Shown here piece by piece: positions 1 through 8,127 of a DNA stretch of 35,335 nt. The DNA is taken from positions 1-35,335 of the forward strand of contig URGS01000018.1 of assembly GCA_900547415.1 (NCBI GenBank). The letters run 5' to 3'. A model generated the notes under the pieces. That model was not told where the DNA came from and did no database searches. It worked only from the letters and a program-made list of their open reading frames with translations. Each line of letters opens with the position of its first letter. The first letter of the stretch is position 1. A program made the position numbers and the translations under genes. The DNA is from an uncultured Phascolarctobacterium sp. (GTDB lineage: Bacteria > Bacillota > Negativicutes > Acidaminococcales > Acidaminococcaceae).

Positions 1-695
1 ACCCCATTGAAAAGCTTATTGCCCGCGCTCATGAGGTTGGCGCAGTGGCTGTTATTGACGGCGCTCAAAGTGCTCCTCATATGGTTGTAGATGTGCAAAA
101 GCTGGATGCAGATTTCTTTGTATTCAGTGGTCATAAAATGCTGGGACCTATGGGTATTGGCGTGCTTTATGGCAAGCGCAAGCTGCTTAATGCAATGCCT
201 CCTTTCCTTCATGGCGGCGAGATGATTAGCATTGTTAGCCGTGAGGGCCAGGAATATGCTCCGCTACCCCATAAATTTGAGGCTGGTACTGTTAACGCAG
301 GCGGTGCAGCTGGATTGGCTGCAGCCATTGAGTATATCAATAAGATTGGCTTTGATGTTATTGAGGCTCGTGAAGAAGCGCTGACTAGGCTGTGCTTTGA
401 GGGCTTGAAGAAGATTCCTGGTATTAGAATTATTGGCGGCGACAAGGCCGAAGACCATAAGGGTATTGTTACCTTCTTGGTAGATGGCGTACATCCTCAT
501 GATATTGCTGCAATCCTGGATGCGGACGGCGTAAATATCCGCGCTGGCAACCACTGCGCACAGCCTTTGCTGGATCATTTGGGTACAGGCGCTACTGCTA
601 GAGCCAGCATGGCATTCTATAATACTAAAGAGGATGTAGAAAAATTACTGGCCAGCGTAGCAAGTTTAAGGGAGAGAATGGGCTATGACAGATAA
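1..695 (+). CDS. sufS: Cysteine desulfurase SufS, 3' part (5' end outside window)
   Basis: PLP-dependent class-V aminotransferase-fold enzyme that removes sulfur from cysteine as a persulfide and hands it to SufU for Fe-S cluster assembly in the cytoplasm. The reading frame is open from base 3, so the N-terminal part, with some of the cofactor pocket, lies upstream. Visible landmarks are the DGAQSAPH segment (Asp and His that contact PLP), the Schiff-base lysine in SGHKMLGP and the catalytic cysteine in RAGNHCAQP, which has the RxGxHCA context of SufS-type rather than IscS-type enzymes. The gene overlaps sufU by 11 bases, implying translational coupling. Identity is secure; only the truncation by the window edge limits the description. 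Confidence 0.96.
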   Translation, partial: PIEKLIARAHEVGAVAVIDGAQSAPHMVVDVQKLDADFFVFSGHKMLGPMGIGVLYGKRKLLNAMPPFLHGGEMISIVSREGQEYAPLPHKFEAGTVNAGGAAGLAAAIEYINKIGFDVIEAREEALTRLCFEGLKKIPGIRIIGGDKAEDHKGIVTFLVDGVHPHDIAAILDADGVNIRAGNHCAQPLLDHLGTGATARASMAFYNTKEDVEKLLASVASLRERMGYDR

Positions 696-1119
696 TAGAA
701 GCTTTTATAACGAAATATTAATTGACCATAACCTGCATCCCGGTCACAAGCATGATCTGCCTGATGCTGATATGGAAATGCGTGGTTACAATCCTACCTG
801 TGGTGACGATATTACCATGAAGCTAAAGGTGCAGGACGGCGTTATTGTTGACGGCGCTTTCCAAGGCAGCGGCTGTGCTATCAGTCAGGCTTCTGCTGAT
901 ATGATGCTGGATTTGGTCATTGGCAAAACTCAGGAGGAGGCGCTGCGCCTTTCTGACATCTTTTTGCGTATGATTAAAGGCACTGCTACTGAGGACGAAA
1001 TCGAGGAGCTGGAGGAAGCAGCTTCATTGCAGGACGTTTCTCATATGCCTGCCAGAGTAAAATGTGCAGTTCTGGGCTGGCATACCATGGAGCGTATGTT
1101 TGACGAGGACGAGGACTAA
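685..1119 (+). CDS. sufU: Fe-S assembly sulfurtransferase/scaffold SufU
   Basis: Zinc-containing IscU-like protein of Firmicutes and Actinobacteria that accepts persulfide sulfur from SufS and delivers it to the SufBCD scaffold. The 144-residue length is typical. The conserved metal ligands are visible: Cys39 and Asp41 in NPTCGDD, Cys64 in GSGCAIS and Cys127 in VKCAVLGW. The insertion between the second and third cysteine regions that distinguishes SufU from IscU is present (the acidic stretch near residues 100-115). The start overlaps the end of sufS by 11 bases, and a strong hairpin follows the stop codon, so this is the last gene of the suf transcript. No sufB is seen directly downstream. 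Confidence 0.95.
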   Translation: MTDNRSFYNEILIDHNLHPGHKHDLPDADMEMRGYNPTCGDDITMKLKVQDGVIVDGAFQGSGCAISQASADMMLDLVIGKTQEEALRLSDIFLRMIKGTATEDEIEELEEAASLQDVSHMPARVKCAVLGWHTMERMFDEDED

Positions 1120-1129
1120 AATTTTAAGC

Positions 1130-1163
1130 AAAGTGTGATGGCTTAGCTGTCACACTTTTTTTT
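1130..1163 (+). terminator. Intrinsic terminator after sufU
   Basis: A 9-bp perfect stem (AAAGTGTGA with TCACACTTT) and an 11-base loop, ending in eight T residues, start about ten bases after the sufU stop codon. It closes the suf transcript and separates it from the next gene. Confidence 0.9.
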
Positions 1164-1278
1164 GTTGTCTAAGTGCTGGATACTTTTGAAGATATTGTAA
1201 TGCTGCCTTTTCCTTTCAAAAAAGGATTTAAGGCCAGCGTTGTAGAATATAAGACAATATGAAAAGGAGCGTGATTAC

Positions 1279-2976
1279 ATGGCTAAAAGAGTTGTAATTA
1301 TTGGCGGTGTAGCTACTGGTATGAAAACAGCTTCCCGTCTCCGTCGTCGTGATAAAGATGCAGAAATTATTGTTCTCGAGCGTGGTCCGCAGCTGAGCTA
1401 TGGTGCCTGTGGCTTCCCTTATTTCATCAGCGGTGAGGTAAAGAGCTTTGATAGCTTTGACCATACTCCCCAGGGTGTTGCCCGCGACGGCGAGTTCTTC
1501 CGCAAGGTTAAGGGTATTGATGCCCGCGTTGGCTGCAATGTGACTGCTATTGATAGAGCCGCTAAAAGCATAACCTATGTAGAAGGCGGAGAAGAGAAAA
1601 CTCTGTCCTATGATGTGCTTGTTTTAGGTACTGGCTCTACTCCCGTCAAGCTGCATTTGCCTAATGCAGATGCAGAAGGTATTCATAGCTTTTGGTTCCC
1701 CTGGGACGTTTTAGCTGTGGACAAGGAAATTAAAGAGCGCAATGTTACTGATGCAGTAATCATTGGCGCTGGCTTTATTGGCATGGAGCTGGCTGAGGCT
1801 ATGAAAACCCGTGGTCTCAACGTAAGCATTGTGGAGATGCAGGACCGTCTGCTGCCTCAGATGCTGGATAAGGAAATGGCAGACCTTTTGAAGAGAAATA
1901 TTAAAAACAGTGGCCTTAACCTGCATTTAGAAGAAAAGACTGTTGGCTTTACTGTAGAAAATGGCGTAGTTACTGGCGTTGAAACTGATAAAGGCCTTAT
2001 TCCTGCACAGCTGGTTATTGTGGCTGTTGGTGTCCGTCCTAATGTGGAGCTGGCAAGAGCAGCAGGTCTGGATATTGGACCTACTGGCTGTATTGCTGTT
2101 AACGAATACCTGCAAACCAGCGACGAAAACATCTACGCTGGCGGAGACTGCGCAGAAAATACTCATCGTGTAACTGGCAGCAAAATCTTTACTCCCATGG
2201 GCTCCACAGCTAACAAGCATGGCCGTGTAATTGCAGATAATATTTGTGGTGATAAGGTAAAATATCCTGGCGTTCTGGGTACTGGCATTTGCCGCATTTT
2301 TGGCGTGCAGGCTGGCAGCACTGGCCTTAATGAACGCAGCGCTGCAGCGGCAGGGCTCAAATTCAAGACTGTAATTACTCCTGGCAGCGACCGTTTAGGC
2401 TATATGCCCGGTGTTGGCAGCCTTGTTATTAAGCTGATTGCTGAAGAGGGTACCGAGCGTATTTTGGGCGTACAGGCAGTAGGAGCAAGTGTTGATAAGC
2501 GTATTGACACCATGGTAGCTGCTATTTCCATGGGCGCAACCTTAGACGATTTGTCCAACTTTGATATTGCCTATGCACCGCCCTTTAATGGTCCTATTGA
2601 CAATCTTTCCACTGCAGCCAATGTACTGCACAACATTATGACCGAGCAGATGCATGGTATTAACCCTAAGGATTTTGAAGAGCTGCGCAAGAGCGGCGAG
2701 GACTTCCTCTTTGTAGATGTGCGCACCTGCGGTGAGTTCTGCAGAAACTGCATTGCAGATATTAAAAATAGAGTAAATATGCCCTTGGACCAGATTCGCG
2801 ACCATTGCTGCGAGCTGTGCGACAAAGACAGAAAGATCATTACCTCCTGCCAGATTGATTTGCGCGGCTATGAGGCAGAGGTAATGCTCCGTGCCAATGG
2901 CTTTAAGAATGTATTCAGCCTAGAGGGCGGTATGAGCGCATGGCCCTATGGTACAGAATGTCTTAATAAAAAATAG
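1279..2976 (+). CDS. cdr: CoA-disulfide reductase with C-terminal rhodanese domain
   Basis: FAD-dependent pyridine nucleotide-disulfide oxidoreductase of the single-cysteine CoADR/Nox/persulfide reductase group. Residues 4-20 carry the FAD Rossmann motif (VVIIGGVATG), Cys44 in SYGACGFPYF is the redox-active cysteine, residues about 158-176 hold the NAD(P)H-binding motif (VIIGAGFIGMELAE), and DENIYAGGDCAE is the second FAD motif. Residues about 470-565 form a rhodanese domain with Cys524 in CQIDLRGY as the likely persulfide cysteine. The 565-residue length matches CoADR-RHD fusions. Such enzymes reduce CoA disulfide, CoA persulfide or polysulfide; which one cannot be told here. The rhodanese domain is unusually rich in cysteine (484, 488, 491, 510, 511, 514, 524). 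A clear SD (AAAGGAG) precedes the ATG, and the next gene follows 60 bases later. Confidence 0.9.
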   Translation: MAKRVVIIGGVATGMKTASRLRRRDKDAEIIVLERGPQLSYGACGFPYFISGEVKSFDSFDHTPQGVARDGEFFRKVKGIDARVGCNVTAIDRAAKSITYVEGGEEKTLSYDVLVLGTGSTPVKLHLPNADAEGIHSFWFPWDVLAVDKEIKERNVTDAVIIGAGFIGMELAEAMKTRGLNVSIVEMQDRLLPQMLDKEMADLLKRNIKNSGLNLHLEEKTVGFTVENGVVTGVETDKGLIPAQLVIVAVGVRPNVELARAAGLDIGPTGCIAVNEYLQTSDENIYAGGDCAENTHRVTGSKIFTPMGSTANKHGRVIADNICGDKVKYPGVLGTGICRIFGVQAGSTGLNERSAAAAGLKFKTVITPGSDRLGYMPGVGSLVIKLIAEEGTERILGVQAVGASVDKRIDTMVAAISMGATLDDLSNFDIAYAPPFNGPIDNLSTAANVLHNIMTEQMHGINPKDFEELRKSGEDFLFVDVRTCGEFCRNCIADIKNRVNMPLDQIRDHCCELCDKDRKIITSCQIDLRGYEAEVMLRANGFKNVFSLEGGMSAWPYGTECLNKK

Positions 2977-3036
2977 TCCCATTAATTTTGCTGGTAGAAA
3001 CGGAAAAAACGGCAAGCTTATAAAGGAGGCAGTAAG

Positions 3037-3483
3037 ATGAGTGAATTTGTTGAACGCATTGGAATGGCAGCAGGTAACAATTTTAAGTCTGGCTTTAATT
3101 GTGGCGAAGCAATCGTCGAGACCTTCCGCAAGGAATGCGGCGTAGATATTGACGATAACGCTTTCCGTCTGTGCTCCGGCTTTGGCGGTGGCATGGGTCA
3201 CGCTGCAGATGTTTGCGGTGCTCTTGTGGGCTGTGTTATGGTTATCAGCACTTTAGTAGGCCGTAATCATCCTGCTGAAAAACCTTTAAAGGAAATTTAC
3301 CCTATTTCCAAGGAATTCCATGACCGCTTTGCTGAAGCCTTTGGCTCTACTAAATGCAGTGATCTGATGCCCTATGAGTTTGATACTCGTGAGCATTTAA
3401 AGAACTGTCTGAAGCTGACTAATAAGGTTGCACAGCTTTTGGCTACATTCCTGCTTGAAAAGGGACTTATTAAAGAAGAATAG
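3037..3483 (+). CDS. C_GCAxxG_C_C family protein (putative redox protein)
   Basis: Small (148 residues) cytoplasmic protein of the family named for its conserved cysteine pattern; its biochemical role is not settled, with redox or metal binding suspected. The pattern is seen as Cys22 (FNCGEA), Cys46 followed by the glycine-rich SGFGGGMGHAADVCGALVGC segment with Cys60 and Cys66, and the distal Cys107 and Cys124. There is no signal peptide or membrane segment. A strong SD (AAAGGAGG) is well placed. The gene lies 60 bases after the CoA-disulfide reductase with no terminator between, so the two are probably co-transcribed, which supports a thiol or electron-transfer role. A short hairpin follows. 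Confidence 0.85.
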   Translation: MSEFVERIGMAAGNNFKSGFNCGEAIVETFRKECGVDIDDNAFRLCSGFGGGMGHAADVCGALVGCVMVISTLVGRNHPAEKPLKEIYPISKEFHDRFAEAFGSTKCSDLMPYEFDTREHLKNCLKLTNKVAQLLATFLLEKGLIKEE

Positions 3484-3497
3484 TATAAATTTGTTCT

Positions 3498-3515
3498 AAA
3501 AGCGTAACGCTTTTT
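3498..3515 (+). terminator. Compact intrinsic terminator
   Basis: A 7-bp stem (AAAAGCG with CGCTTTT) with a TAA loop runs into a T5 tract, 14 bases after the stop codon of the Cys-motif protein. The stem is short and AT-rich, so its efficiency is uncertain. Confidence 0.6.
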
Positions 3516-3565
3516 ACAAAAAAGAAAGTGCACAGGTAGAATTTGCGTACAAACGTAGCTTTTGC

Positions 3566-3594
3566 TTGTGCATTTTCCGTAGCAGTGCTACAAT
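3566..3594 (+). promoter_or_regulatory. Promoter for the aminotransferase, with an overlapping palindrome
   Basis: TTGTGC, a 17-base spacer and TACAAT preceded by TGC (extended -10) form a good sigma-A promoter 57 bases before the ATG. The -10 box is overlapped by a perfect palindrome (TAGCA-G-TGCTA, 3580-3590). The -35 box lies in one arm of a second, longer inverted repeat (3524-3534 with 3567-3577). Either could be a repressor site; no regulator is identified. Confidence 0.65.
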
Positions 3595-3650
3595 AAAAAG
3601 ACATTAGATTATAAAAATATACTAAATTAATGAATTGAGGGTGTTGAAAA

Positions 3651-4829
3651 ATGAAATTTGCTAAACGTATGGAACGTATGCAGGCTTCTGAAATCCGTGA
3701 GCTGCTGAAATTGACTGCACAACCGGATATTATTTCCTTTGCTGGCGGTCTGCCTGCTCCTGAGCTGTTCCCTGTAGAAGAAATTGCCAAGGTTTCCCAT
3801 GATCTTGTTCTCAAAGAAGGTCGTCAGCTGCTGCAATATGCAACTACCGAAGGCCGTCCTACTCTGCGTGCTAAGATTGCTAAACGTATGGCAGACAAAT
3901 ATAATACTAAGGTTGATCCCGATGATATTCTGATTACTACCGGCTCTCAACAGTGCCTGGACTTTGTCGGCAAACTGTTCCTGGATCCCGATGACGTTGT
4001 ACTGTGCGAAAGCCCCTCTTATCTGGGCGCTCTCAATGCCTTCAACGCTTATCAGCCTAAATTCGTTGAGGTTCCTACTGACAACGGCGGTCTGATTCCT
4101 GAAGAGCTGGACAAAATTTTGGAGACTACTCCTAACTGCAAATTTATCTATGTAATTCCTGACTTCCAAAACCCCACTGGTCGTACCTGGTCCATGGAAC
4201 GCCGTCAAAAATTTATGGAAGTTGTTAATAAACACAACCTGCCCGTAGTAGAGGATAATCCCTATGGCGAGCTGCGCTATGAAGGCGAAATCCTTCCTTC
4301 CCTGAAATCTCTGGATACTAAAGGCCTGGTAATGTTCCTGGGTACCTTCTCCAAAATCTTCTGTCCGGGCCTGCGTCTTGGCTGGGTAGCTGCTGAGCAC
4401 AGCCTGCTGACTGAGTTCGTAAAGATTAAACAAAGCGCTGACCTGCACACCTCCAACTTTGACCAAGGTGTTGCAGATGCTTATATGGACGCTTATGATC
4501 TGGACGAGCATGTTAAGGAAATCGTTGCTCTCTACAAGCATCGTCGTGATCTGATTCTCAAATCCATGGATGAATATTTCCCTGCTGGTACTGAATGGAC
4601 TCATCCTGAAGGTGGTCTGTTCCTGTGGCTGACCTTCCCTGAAGGCGTAAGCGCTCGCAAGGTATTCTCCAAATGCATCGAGATGAAGGTTGCCGGCGTA
4701 ATTGGCGATGCTTTCTATCCTAACCAAAAAACTGACCGCAGCATGCGTATCAACTACTCCAACATGCCTGATGACCGCATTGTTGAAGGTATTAAACGTA
4801 TGGCTAAGGCTATTGAAGAGTGCATGTAA
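3651..4829 (+). CDS. PLP-dependent aminotransferase, class I/II (LysN/MocR-like fold)
   Basis: Fold-type I transaminase of 392 residues, close in pattern to 2-aminoadipate/aromatic aminotransferases (LysN, KAT-II-like) and to the catalytic half of MocR regulators, but without a winged-helix domain. Landmarks: FAGGLPAPELFP near residues 30-41, Asn174 in QNPTGR, Asp202 and Tyr205 in EDNPYGELRY, the PLP lysine K235 in GTFSKIFCPGLRLGW, and the carboxylate-binding arginine near the C-terminus (SMRINYS). The substrate cannot be fixed from sequence. Codon choice is strongly biased, which suggests high expression. It has its own promoter and a strong terminator, so it is monocistronic. Start ATG follows GAGGGTG. 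Confidence 0.9.
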   Translation: MKFAKRMERMQASEIRELLKLTAQPDIISFAGGLPAPELFPVEEIAKVSHDLVLKEGRQLLQYATTEGRPTLRAKIAKRMADKYNTKVDPDDILITTGSQQCLDFVGKLFLDPDDVVLCESPSYLGALNAFNAYQPKFVEVPTDNGGLIPEELDKILETTPNCKFIYVIPDFQNPTGRTWSMERRQKFMEVVNKHNLPVVEDNPYGELRYEGEILPSLKSLDTKGLVMFLGTFSKIFCPGLRLGWVAAEHSLLTEFVKIKQSADLHTSNFDQGVADAYMDAYDLDEHVKEIVALYKHRRDLILKSMDEYFPAGTEWTHPEGGLFLWLTFPEGVSARKVFSKCIEMKVAGVIGDAFYPNQKTDRSMRINYSNMPDDRIVEGIKRMAKAIEECM

Positions 4830-4847
4830 TTTAATAGTGCAAAATCT

Positions 4848-4875
4848 AAGGGACTGCTTTGGCAGTCCCTTTTTG
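4848..4875 (+). terminator. Intrinsic terminator after the aminotransferase
   Basis: A 10-bp perfect stem (AAGGGACTGC with GCAGTCCCTT), 4-base loop and T5-6 tract, 18 bases after the stop codon. Confidence 0.93.
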
Positions 4876-5000
4876 TGTGCTAAAGGTTATGTGCCAATGG
4901 CTGGTAATGGCAAGGCTTGCTTTATTAGATTGTGGTGAATTACTGAGAAATAAGTAAATTTGTAGCTGTTCTGGAATATAGGTCGCTGCTAAATTTGCAC

Positions 5001-5037
5001 AAAAAAATCCGTACACAAAATAGCTTTTGTGCACGGA
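5001..5037 (-). terminator. Intrinsic terminator of the 361-residue minus-strand gene
   Basis: Read on the minus strand, a 13-bp stem (arms 5025-5037 and 5008-5020, one mismatched region) with a 4-base loop is followed by seven T residues. It lies 27 bases past the stop codon of the minus-strand gene. Confidence 0.9.
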
Positions 5038-5063
5038 CGCGTTTCAAACCGATGAAAACTTAC

Positions 5064-6149
5064 TTATTTAATTTTTACTTCGCCCTTCATAACTCTGTTG
5101 AAGATAATGTAGAGAACCTCAGCAGATTCATCAGAGTATTTGAACAGCAAATCGCCTTTTTTAGTGTGGTAGGTAACCATGTTCATGCCGTCAAAATCAG
5201 CACCGGTGATTTCGGACAGAGGCACTGCTTTGGTAAGCTTTTGGCCGAGATAAATAATGCGCTCTGTAGTCAGGAAAAAATAGCCCAGCTCCAACAGTAC
5301 GTTGGTTTCCTCCTTGATAGTGGGGTGCTGGATATGATCGCCCTGGAAGGAAACAGTTTCATCAATACGGAATTTGCGAGTGAGCTCAAAATAGTTGTCT
5401 TCCTTCTCAATGGTTTTGTATTCGCAGAGACCGCAGTTGGAATATACCAGACATTTTTCGCCTTTTTCCAAGGGCAGAGTAACATCCATAGGTTGAATGT
5501 CATGGTTTTCTGCGTTCCACAAATCACGGTAATGGTGCAGTGCGTTTTCAATGTTATTTTTGAATTCATAGGGAACATCCAGCTTTTCGCAGTCCGCTCT
5601 GAATTGAGCCTCCTGGTCAGGAGTGTAGCGGCGTACTTGGCTGATGTCTTCAAATTTTAGATTAAAGTAGTCTTGGAATACTTGTTTGCGAATGGACAGA
5701 CCGTCTTCATAGTCGTAGCCAAAGAGCTTATTTATTTCACCGATAGTAAGCTTTTCCTCGCCGTTTAAAAGCTTGCGGCAACGATTAAAGTAGGCTGCAG
5801 TTTTTGCACCTTTGTCAGCCATTTTTACTAAATGGAGAGGCAGTTCCAATACTTCGGCTAAATGCTGTCCCTGAGCAAACAGCGGGTCATCAGCACTCAT
5901 TGCATCACTGTAAACTACATCAGCCAGCTTGCGGTAGATACCACTGCGTTGGTTGAGGCTTTGGTCGTCAAGCTTAGCTCCCCAGCTTTTGAGAGCAGAC
6001 TTAACCTTGTCAGCAGTGAGCTCCTGTGCGTTTTGAGCGTCTGCCAAGATGTTGTTGATTTCCTTCCAAGCGTTTTCAGTGGGCTTGCCGCTGAACATTT
6101 TAGAGAAGAAGCCACAGGCCTCCAGTTCTTGTTTAATATAAGGCTTCAA
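5064..6149 (-). CDS. Hypothetical protein, C-terminal PH-like region
   Basis: I do not recognise this 361-residue protein. It has no signal peptide or membrane segment and is probably cytoplasmic. Residues about 1-230 look helical and charged. Residues about 240-361 look like a beta-rich module: a KGEKCLVYSNCGLCEY segment, then FFLTTERIIYLG, VPLSEITGADF and a final helix. This is the rhythm of bacterial PH-like domains, in which an 'LT.eRii' strand is followed by an 'ip..eI..v' turn. That assignment is inference. The start is a TTG with AAAGGA nine bases upstream; an in-frame stop lies five codons before it and there is no in-frame ATG between. The gene is monocistronic, with its own terminator. 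Confidence 0.75.
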   Translation of the reverse strand: MKPYIKQELEACGFFSKMFSGKPTENAWKEINNILADAQNAQELTADKVKSALKSWGAKLDDQSLNQRSGIYRKLADVVYSDAMSADDPLFAQGQHLAEVLELPLHLVKMADKGAKTAAYFNRCRKLLNGEEKLTIGEINKLFGYDYEDGLSIRKQVFQDYFNLKFEDISQVRRYTPDQEAQFRADCEKLDVPYEFKNNIENALHHYRDLWNAENHDIQPMDVTLPLEKGEKCLVYSNCGLCEYKTIEKEDNYFELTRKFRIDETVSFQGDHIQHPTIKEETNVLLELGYFFLTTERIIYLGQKLTKAVPLSEITGADFDGMNMVTYHTKKGDLLFKYSDESAEVLYIIFNRVMKGEVKIK

Positions 6150-6589
6150 TTTGCCACATCCTTTGTATCATATTGCGAGTTACGAAACTTATATAATAAT
6201 CATTATACTGTAAAAGCTCTGTGAAATAAAGAGCAATTTGTAAAAAGTGGTACATAAGTCGGTATAAGAATAGGGGTACAATGGTTAAGAAGCAAAATAG
6301 CATCAGCCTATGGTGCAATTTAAGAAATTAGGACTAGGGCTATATCATCTTAGGCTGCTTACTACTGCTAATATTGTGTTAATTTAGGTACTGCGTTTAT
6401 GTGGAAAAGTGTTACATTTTTTAGGATAAAGTGCTGTTTATGGTGAAATGAAAGGGCTTGTGCTATAATATAGCTAGTAAATTAAGTTAGAAAAAATTCA
6501 TATAGAACAGCTATAGCTGCAATAAAAAGCTAATATATATGGAAAAAGCTTTTGCGCCTTAGCGGTGTTTTGCTTTGGAGGGAATGTAA
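6150..6589. other. 440-base AT-rich divergent intergenic region
   Basis: This gap separates the divergent 361-residue gene and the MFS gene. On the minus strand a TATAAT box (complement of 6202-6207) lies 53 bases before the TTG start, with only a weak -35. The plus-strand promoter sits at 6441-6469. The middle (about 6240-6440) shows no reading frame of note, RNA gene or clear hairpin. It may hold operators, but I see no strong palindrome. Confidence 0.5.
6441..6469 (+). promoter_or_regulatory. Extended -10 promoter for the MFS gene
   Basis: A TATAAT box (6464-6469) is directly preceded by TGC, making an extended -10; the -35 region (TGGTGA) is poor. It gives an untranslated leader of about 115 bases before the ATG at 6590. 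Confidence 0.55.
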
Positions 6590-7828
6590 ATGTCTCTGTT
6601 TGATGAACGTGGAGATAGTAAGGTTAATTGGAAGGTAAATTTGGCCGTTTTATGGTTTGGCGTTTTTTGCGCTTGTGCCAGCTATACAAGCTGTGTGCCA
6701 TTTTTACCCATATATGTTTTAAAGGAAATGCATGTTGCTCCAGATGAAGTAAATTATTGGAGTGGTATTGTTTATGCTATTACTTTTTTAGGTTCTGCCG
6801 TTATGGCACCATATTGGGGTGCATTGGCAGATAAGGTAGGCCAGCGCAAGATGGCTATTCGTGCAGGCTTCGGTCTGGCTATAACCTATTATCTCACAGG
6901 TGCCTGTCAAAATATTTGGCAGCTCTTCGTTATTCGTGCTATCTGTGGTATTATTGCTGGCTTTGTTCCTGCTTCTCTCTCGCTTGTATCTTCAACTCTG
7001 CCACAGCAGCGTATGGGTTGGGGCATGGGCCTTATGCAGACTGCTATTGCCAGTGGCAGTATTTTGGGACCGCTGATGGGTGGATATCTATCCAGCTGGT
7101 TTGGCATGCGCGCGTCCTTTTATGTTGGCAGCCTGAGCTTGTTCCTGGCTAGTATTTTGGTCGTTTTTTTAGTGCATGATTTGCCATATTCTAAGGAAAA
7201 GCAAAGGGGCGAGGTGCATCTTCTCCGTGATCTTAAGGAATCCCTGGAAAATAAGGATTTAGTTTTCATCATGGTGATGTTTTTCATCATTCAGTCCTGT
7301 GTAATGATTATTCAGCCTCTTATTACTATGTATGTAGGTAGTTTGATGGGTAAAATGGATGATGAAACAATTAAGATGGCAGGTATCATTTTCTCGCTGG
7401 CGGGTATTGCAGGTATTATTGCAGCACCATATTGGGGCAAGCGCGGGCAGCGTCATGGCTATGTGCGTACTTTCTGCTTAGTAACCTTTGGCGCAGGCTT
7501 TATAAATTTGTTCCAAATGTTTATTGGCTCCGTAATGCAGTTTGCGGTAATACAGTTCTGTTATGGTTTATTCCTGTCCGGTGCAATTCCTAATATTAAC
7601 GCCAGCCTGACCAAGATTACGACTCAGGAAATGCGTGGCAAGGCTTTTGGTCTTGTTACATCAGCACAGCAATTTGGCGGCGTAGTTGGACCTCTTTTAG
7701 GCGGTGTTCTTGGCAGCATGATGCCTACACGCTTTGTTCTTGTGACAACTGGCTGCATTCTTATGAGCTCTGCTGCCTTTTCCTATTTCACTAGGGTTAA
7801 AGGGAATAAGGATGCCGCAGATATTTAA
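6590..7828 (+). CDS. MFS transporter, probable multidrug exporter
   Basis: Twelve-helix major facilitator protein of 412 residues in the cytoplasmic membrane, of the DHA1/MdtG-like type; substrate unknown. The hydrophobic segments alternate with short loops, starting at about residue 16 (LAVLWFGVFCACASY). Motif A between helices 2 and 3 is visible as GALADKVGQRKM near residue 80, with a weaker second copy YWGKRGQRHG in the C-terminal half. The motif C region of drug antiporters appears as ASGSILGPLMGGYL in helix 5. Start ATG follows GGAGGG. No regulator gene is adjacent, and the gene appears monocistronic, ending in hairpin 7878-7925. Confidence 0.88.
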   Translation: MSLFDERGDSKVNWKVNLAVLWFGVFCACASYTSCVPFLPIYVLKEMHVAPDEVNYWSGIVYAITFLGSAVMAPYWGALADKVGQRKMAIRAGFGLAITYYLTGACQNIWQLFVIRAICGIIAGFVPASLSLVSSTLPQQRMGWGMGLMQTAIASGSILGPLMGGYLSSWFGMRASFYVGSLSLFLASILVVFLVHDLPYSKEKQRGEVHLLRDLKESLENKDLVFIMVMFFIIQSCVMIIQPLITMYVGSLMGKMDDETIKMAGIIFSLAGIAGIIAAPYWGKRGQRHGYVRTFCLVTFGAGFINLFQMFIGSVMQFAVIQFCYGLFLSGAIPNINASLTKITTQEMRGKAFGLVTSAQQFGGVVGPLLGGVLGSMMPTRFVLVTTGCILMSSAAFSYFTRVKGNKDAADI

Positions 7829-7877
7829 AGGTTTCATAAATGCAAAATGAGGTTGGGACAAAACCCTCCTAAAAAAG

Positions 7878-7925
7878 AAAAACCAGTGGTTGTTTACCGT
7901 TAGGTAAATTTCCACTGGTTTTTTA
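7878..7925 (+). terminator. Intrinsic terminator after the MFS gene
   Basis: Two-tier hairpin: an outer 12-bp stem (AAAAACCAGTGG with CCACTGGTTTTT), an inner stem TTTACC/GGTAAA with a GTTA loop, and a T6 tract. The A-rich upstream arm means it could also work in reverse. Confidence 0.85.
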
Positions 7926-8041
7926 TGTCTAGAGTACACAACGAGCAACTTTTCTGTTAGAATTTAATCACCACAAATAAAGCAACAGTGAATTTACGAA
8001 AATACACGCAGCGAATGGCTGCAGCTTAATTCAACACATAA

Positions 8042-8084
8042 GTAAAAAGGTGCGAACTTGAGTATTTTCTCAAATTCGCACCTT
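8042..8084 (-). terminator. Intrinsic terminator of the NamZ-like gene
   Basis: On the minus strand, a 10-bp stem (AAGGTGCGAA with TTCGCACCTT) and a further 5-bp stem beyond one mismatch close a 6-base loop, followed by T5. It lies about 45 bases past the gene's stop codon, inside the inverted-repeat element. Confidence 0.85.
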
Positions 8085-8127
8085 ATCTTTGTTTATGAAG
8101 CTAGTTTTGTCCCAGCCTCATTTTTTG

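Noticed and set aside
3627..4727. Long open frame on the minus strand across the aminotransferase gene
   Set aside because: It is antisense to a strongly codon-biased gene with all PLP-enzyme motifs, has no SD and its product resembles nothing; a shadow of codon bias.
4995..5660. 221-codon plus-strand frame opposite the 361-residue gene
   Set aside because: It begins inside the terminator hairpin and lacks an SD; the minus-strand gene has a start site, terminator and protein-like sequence.
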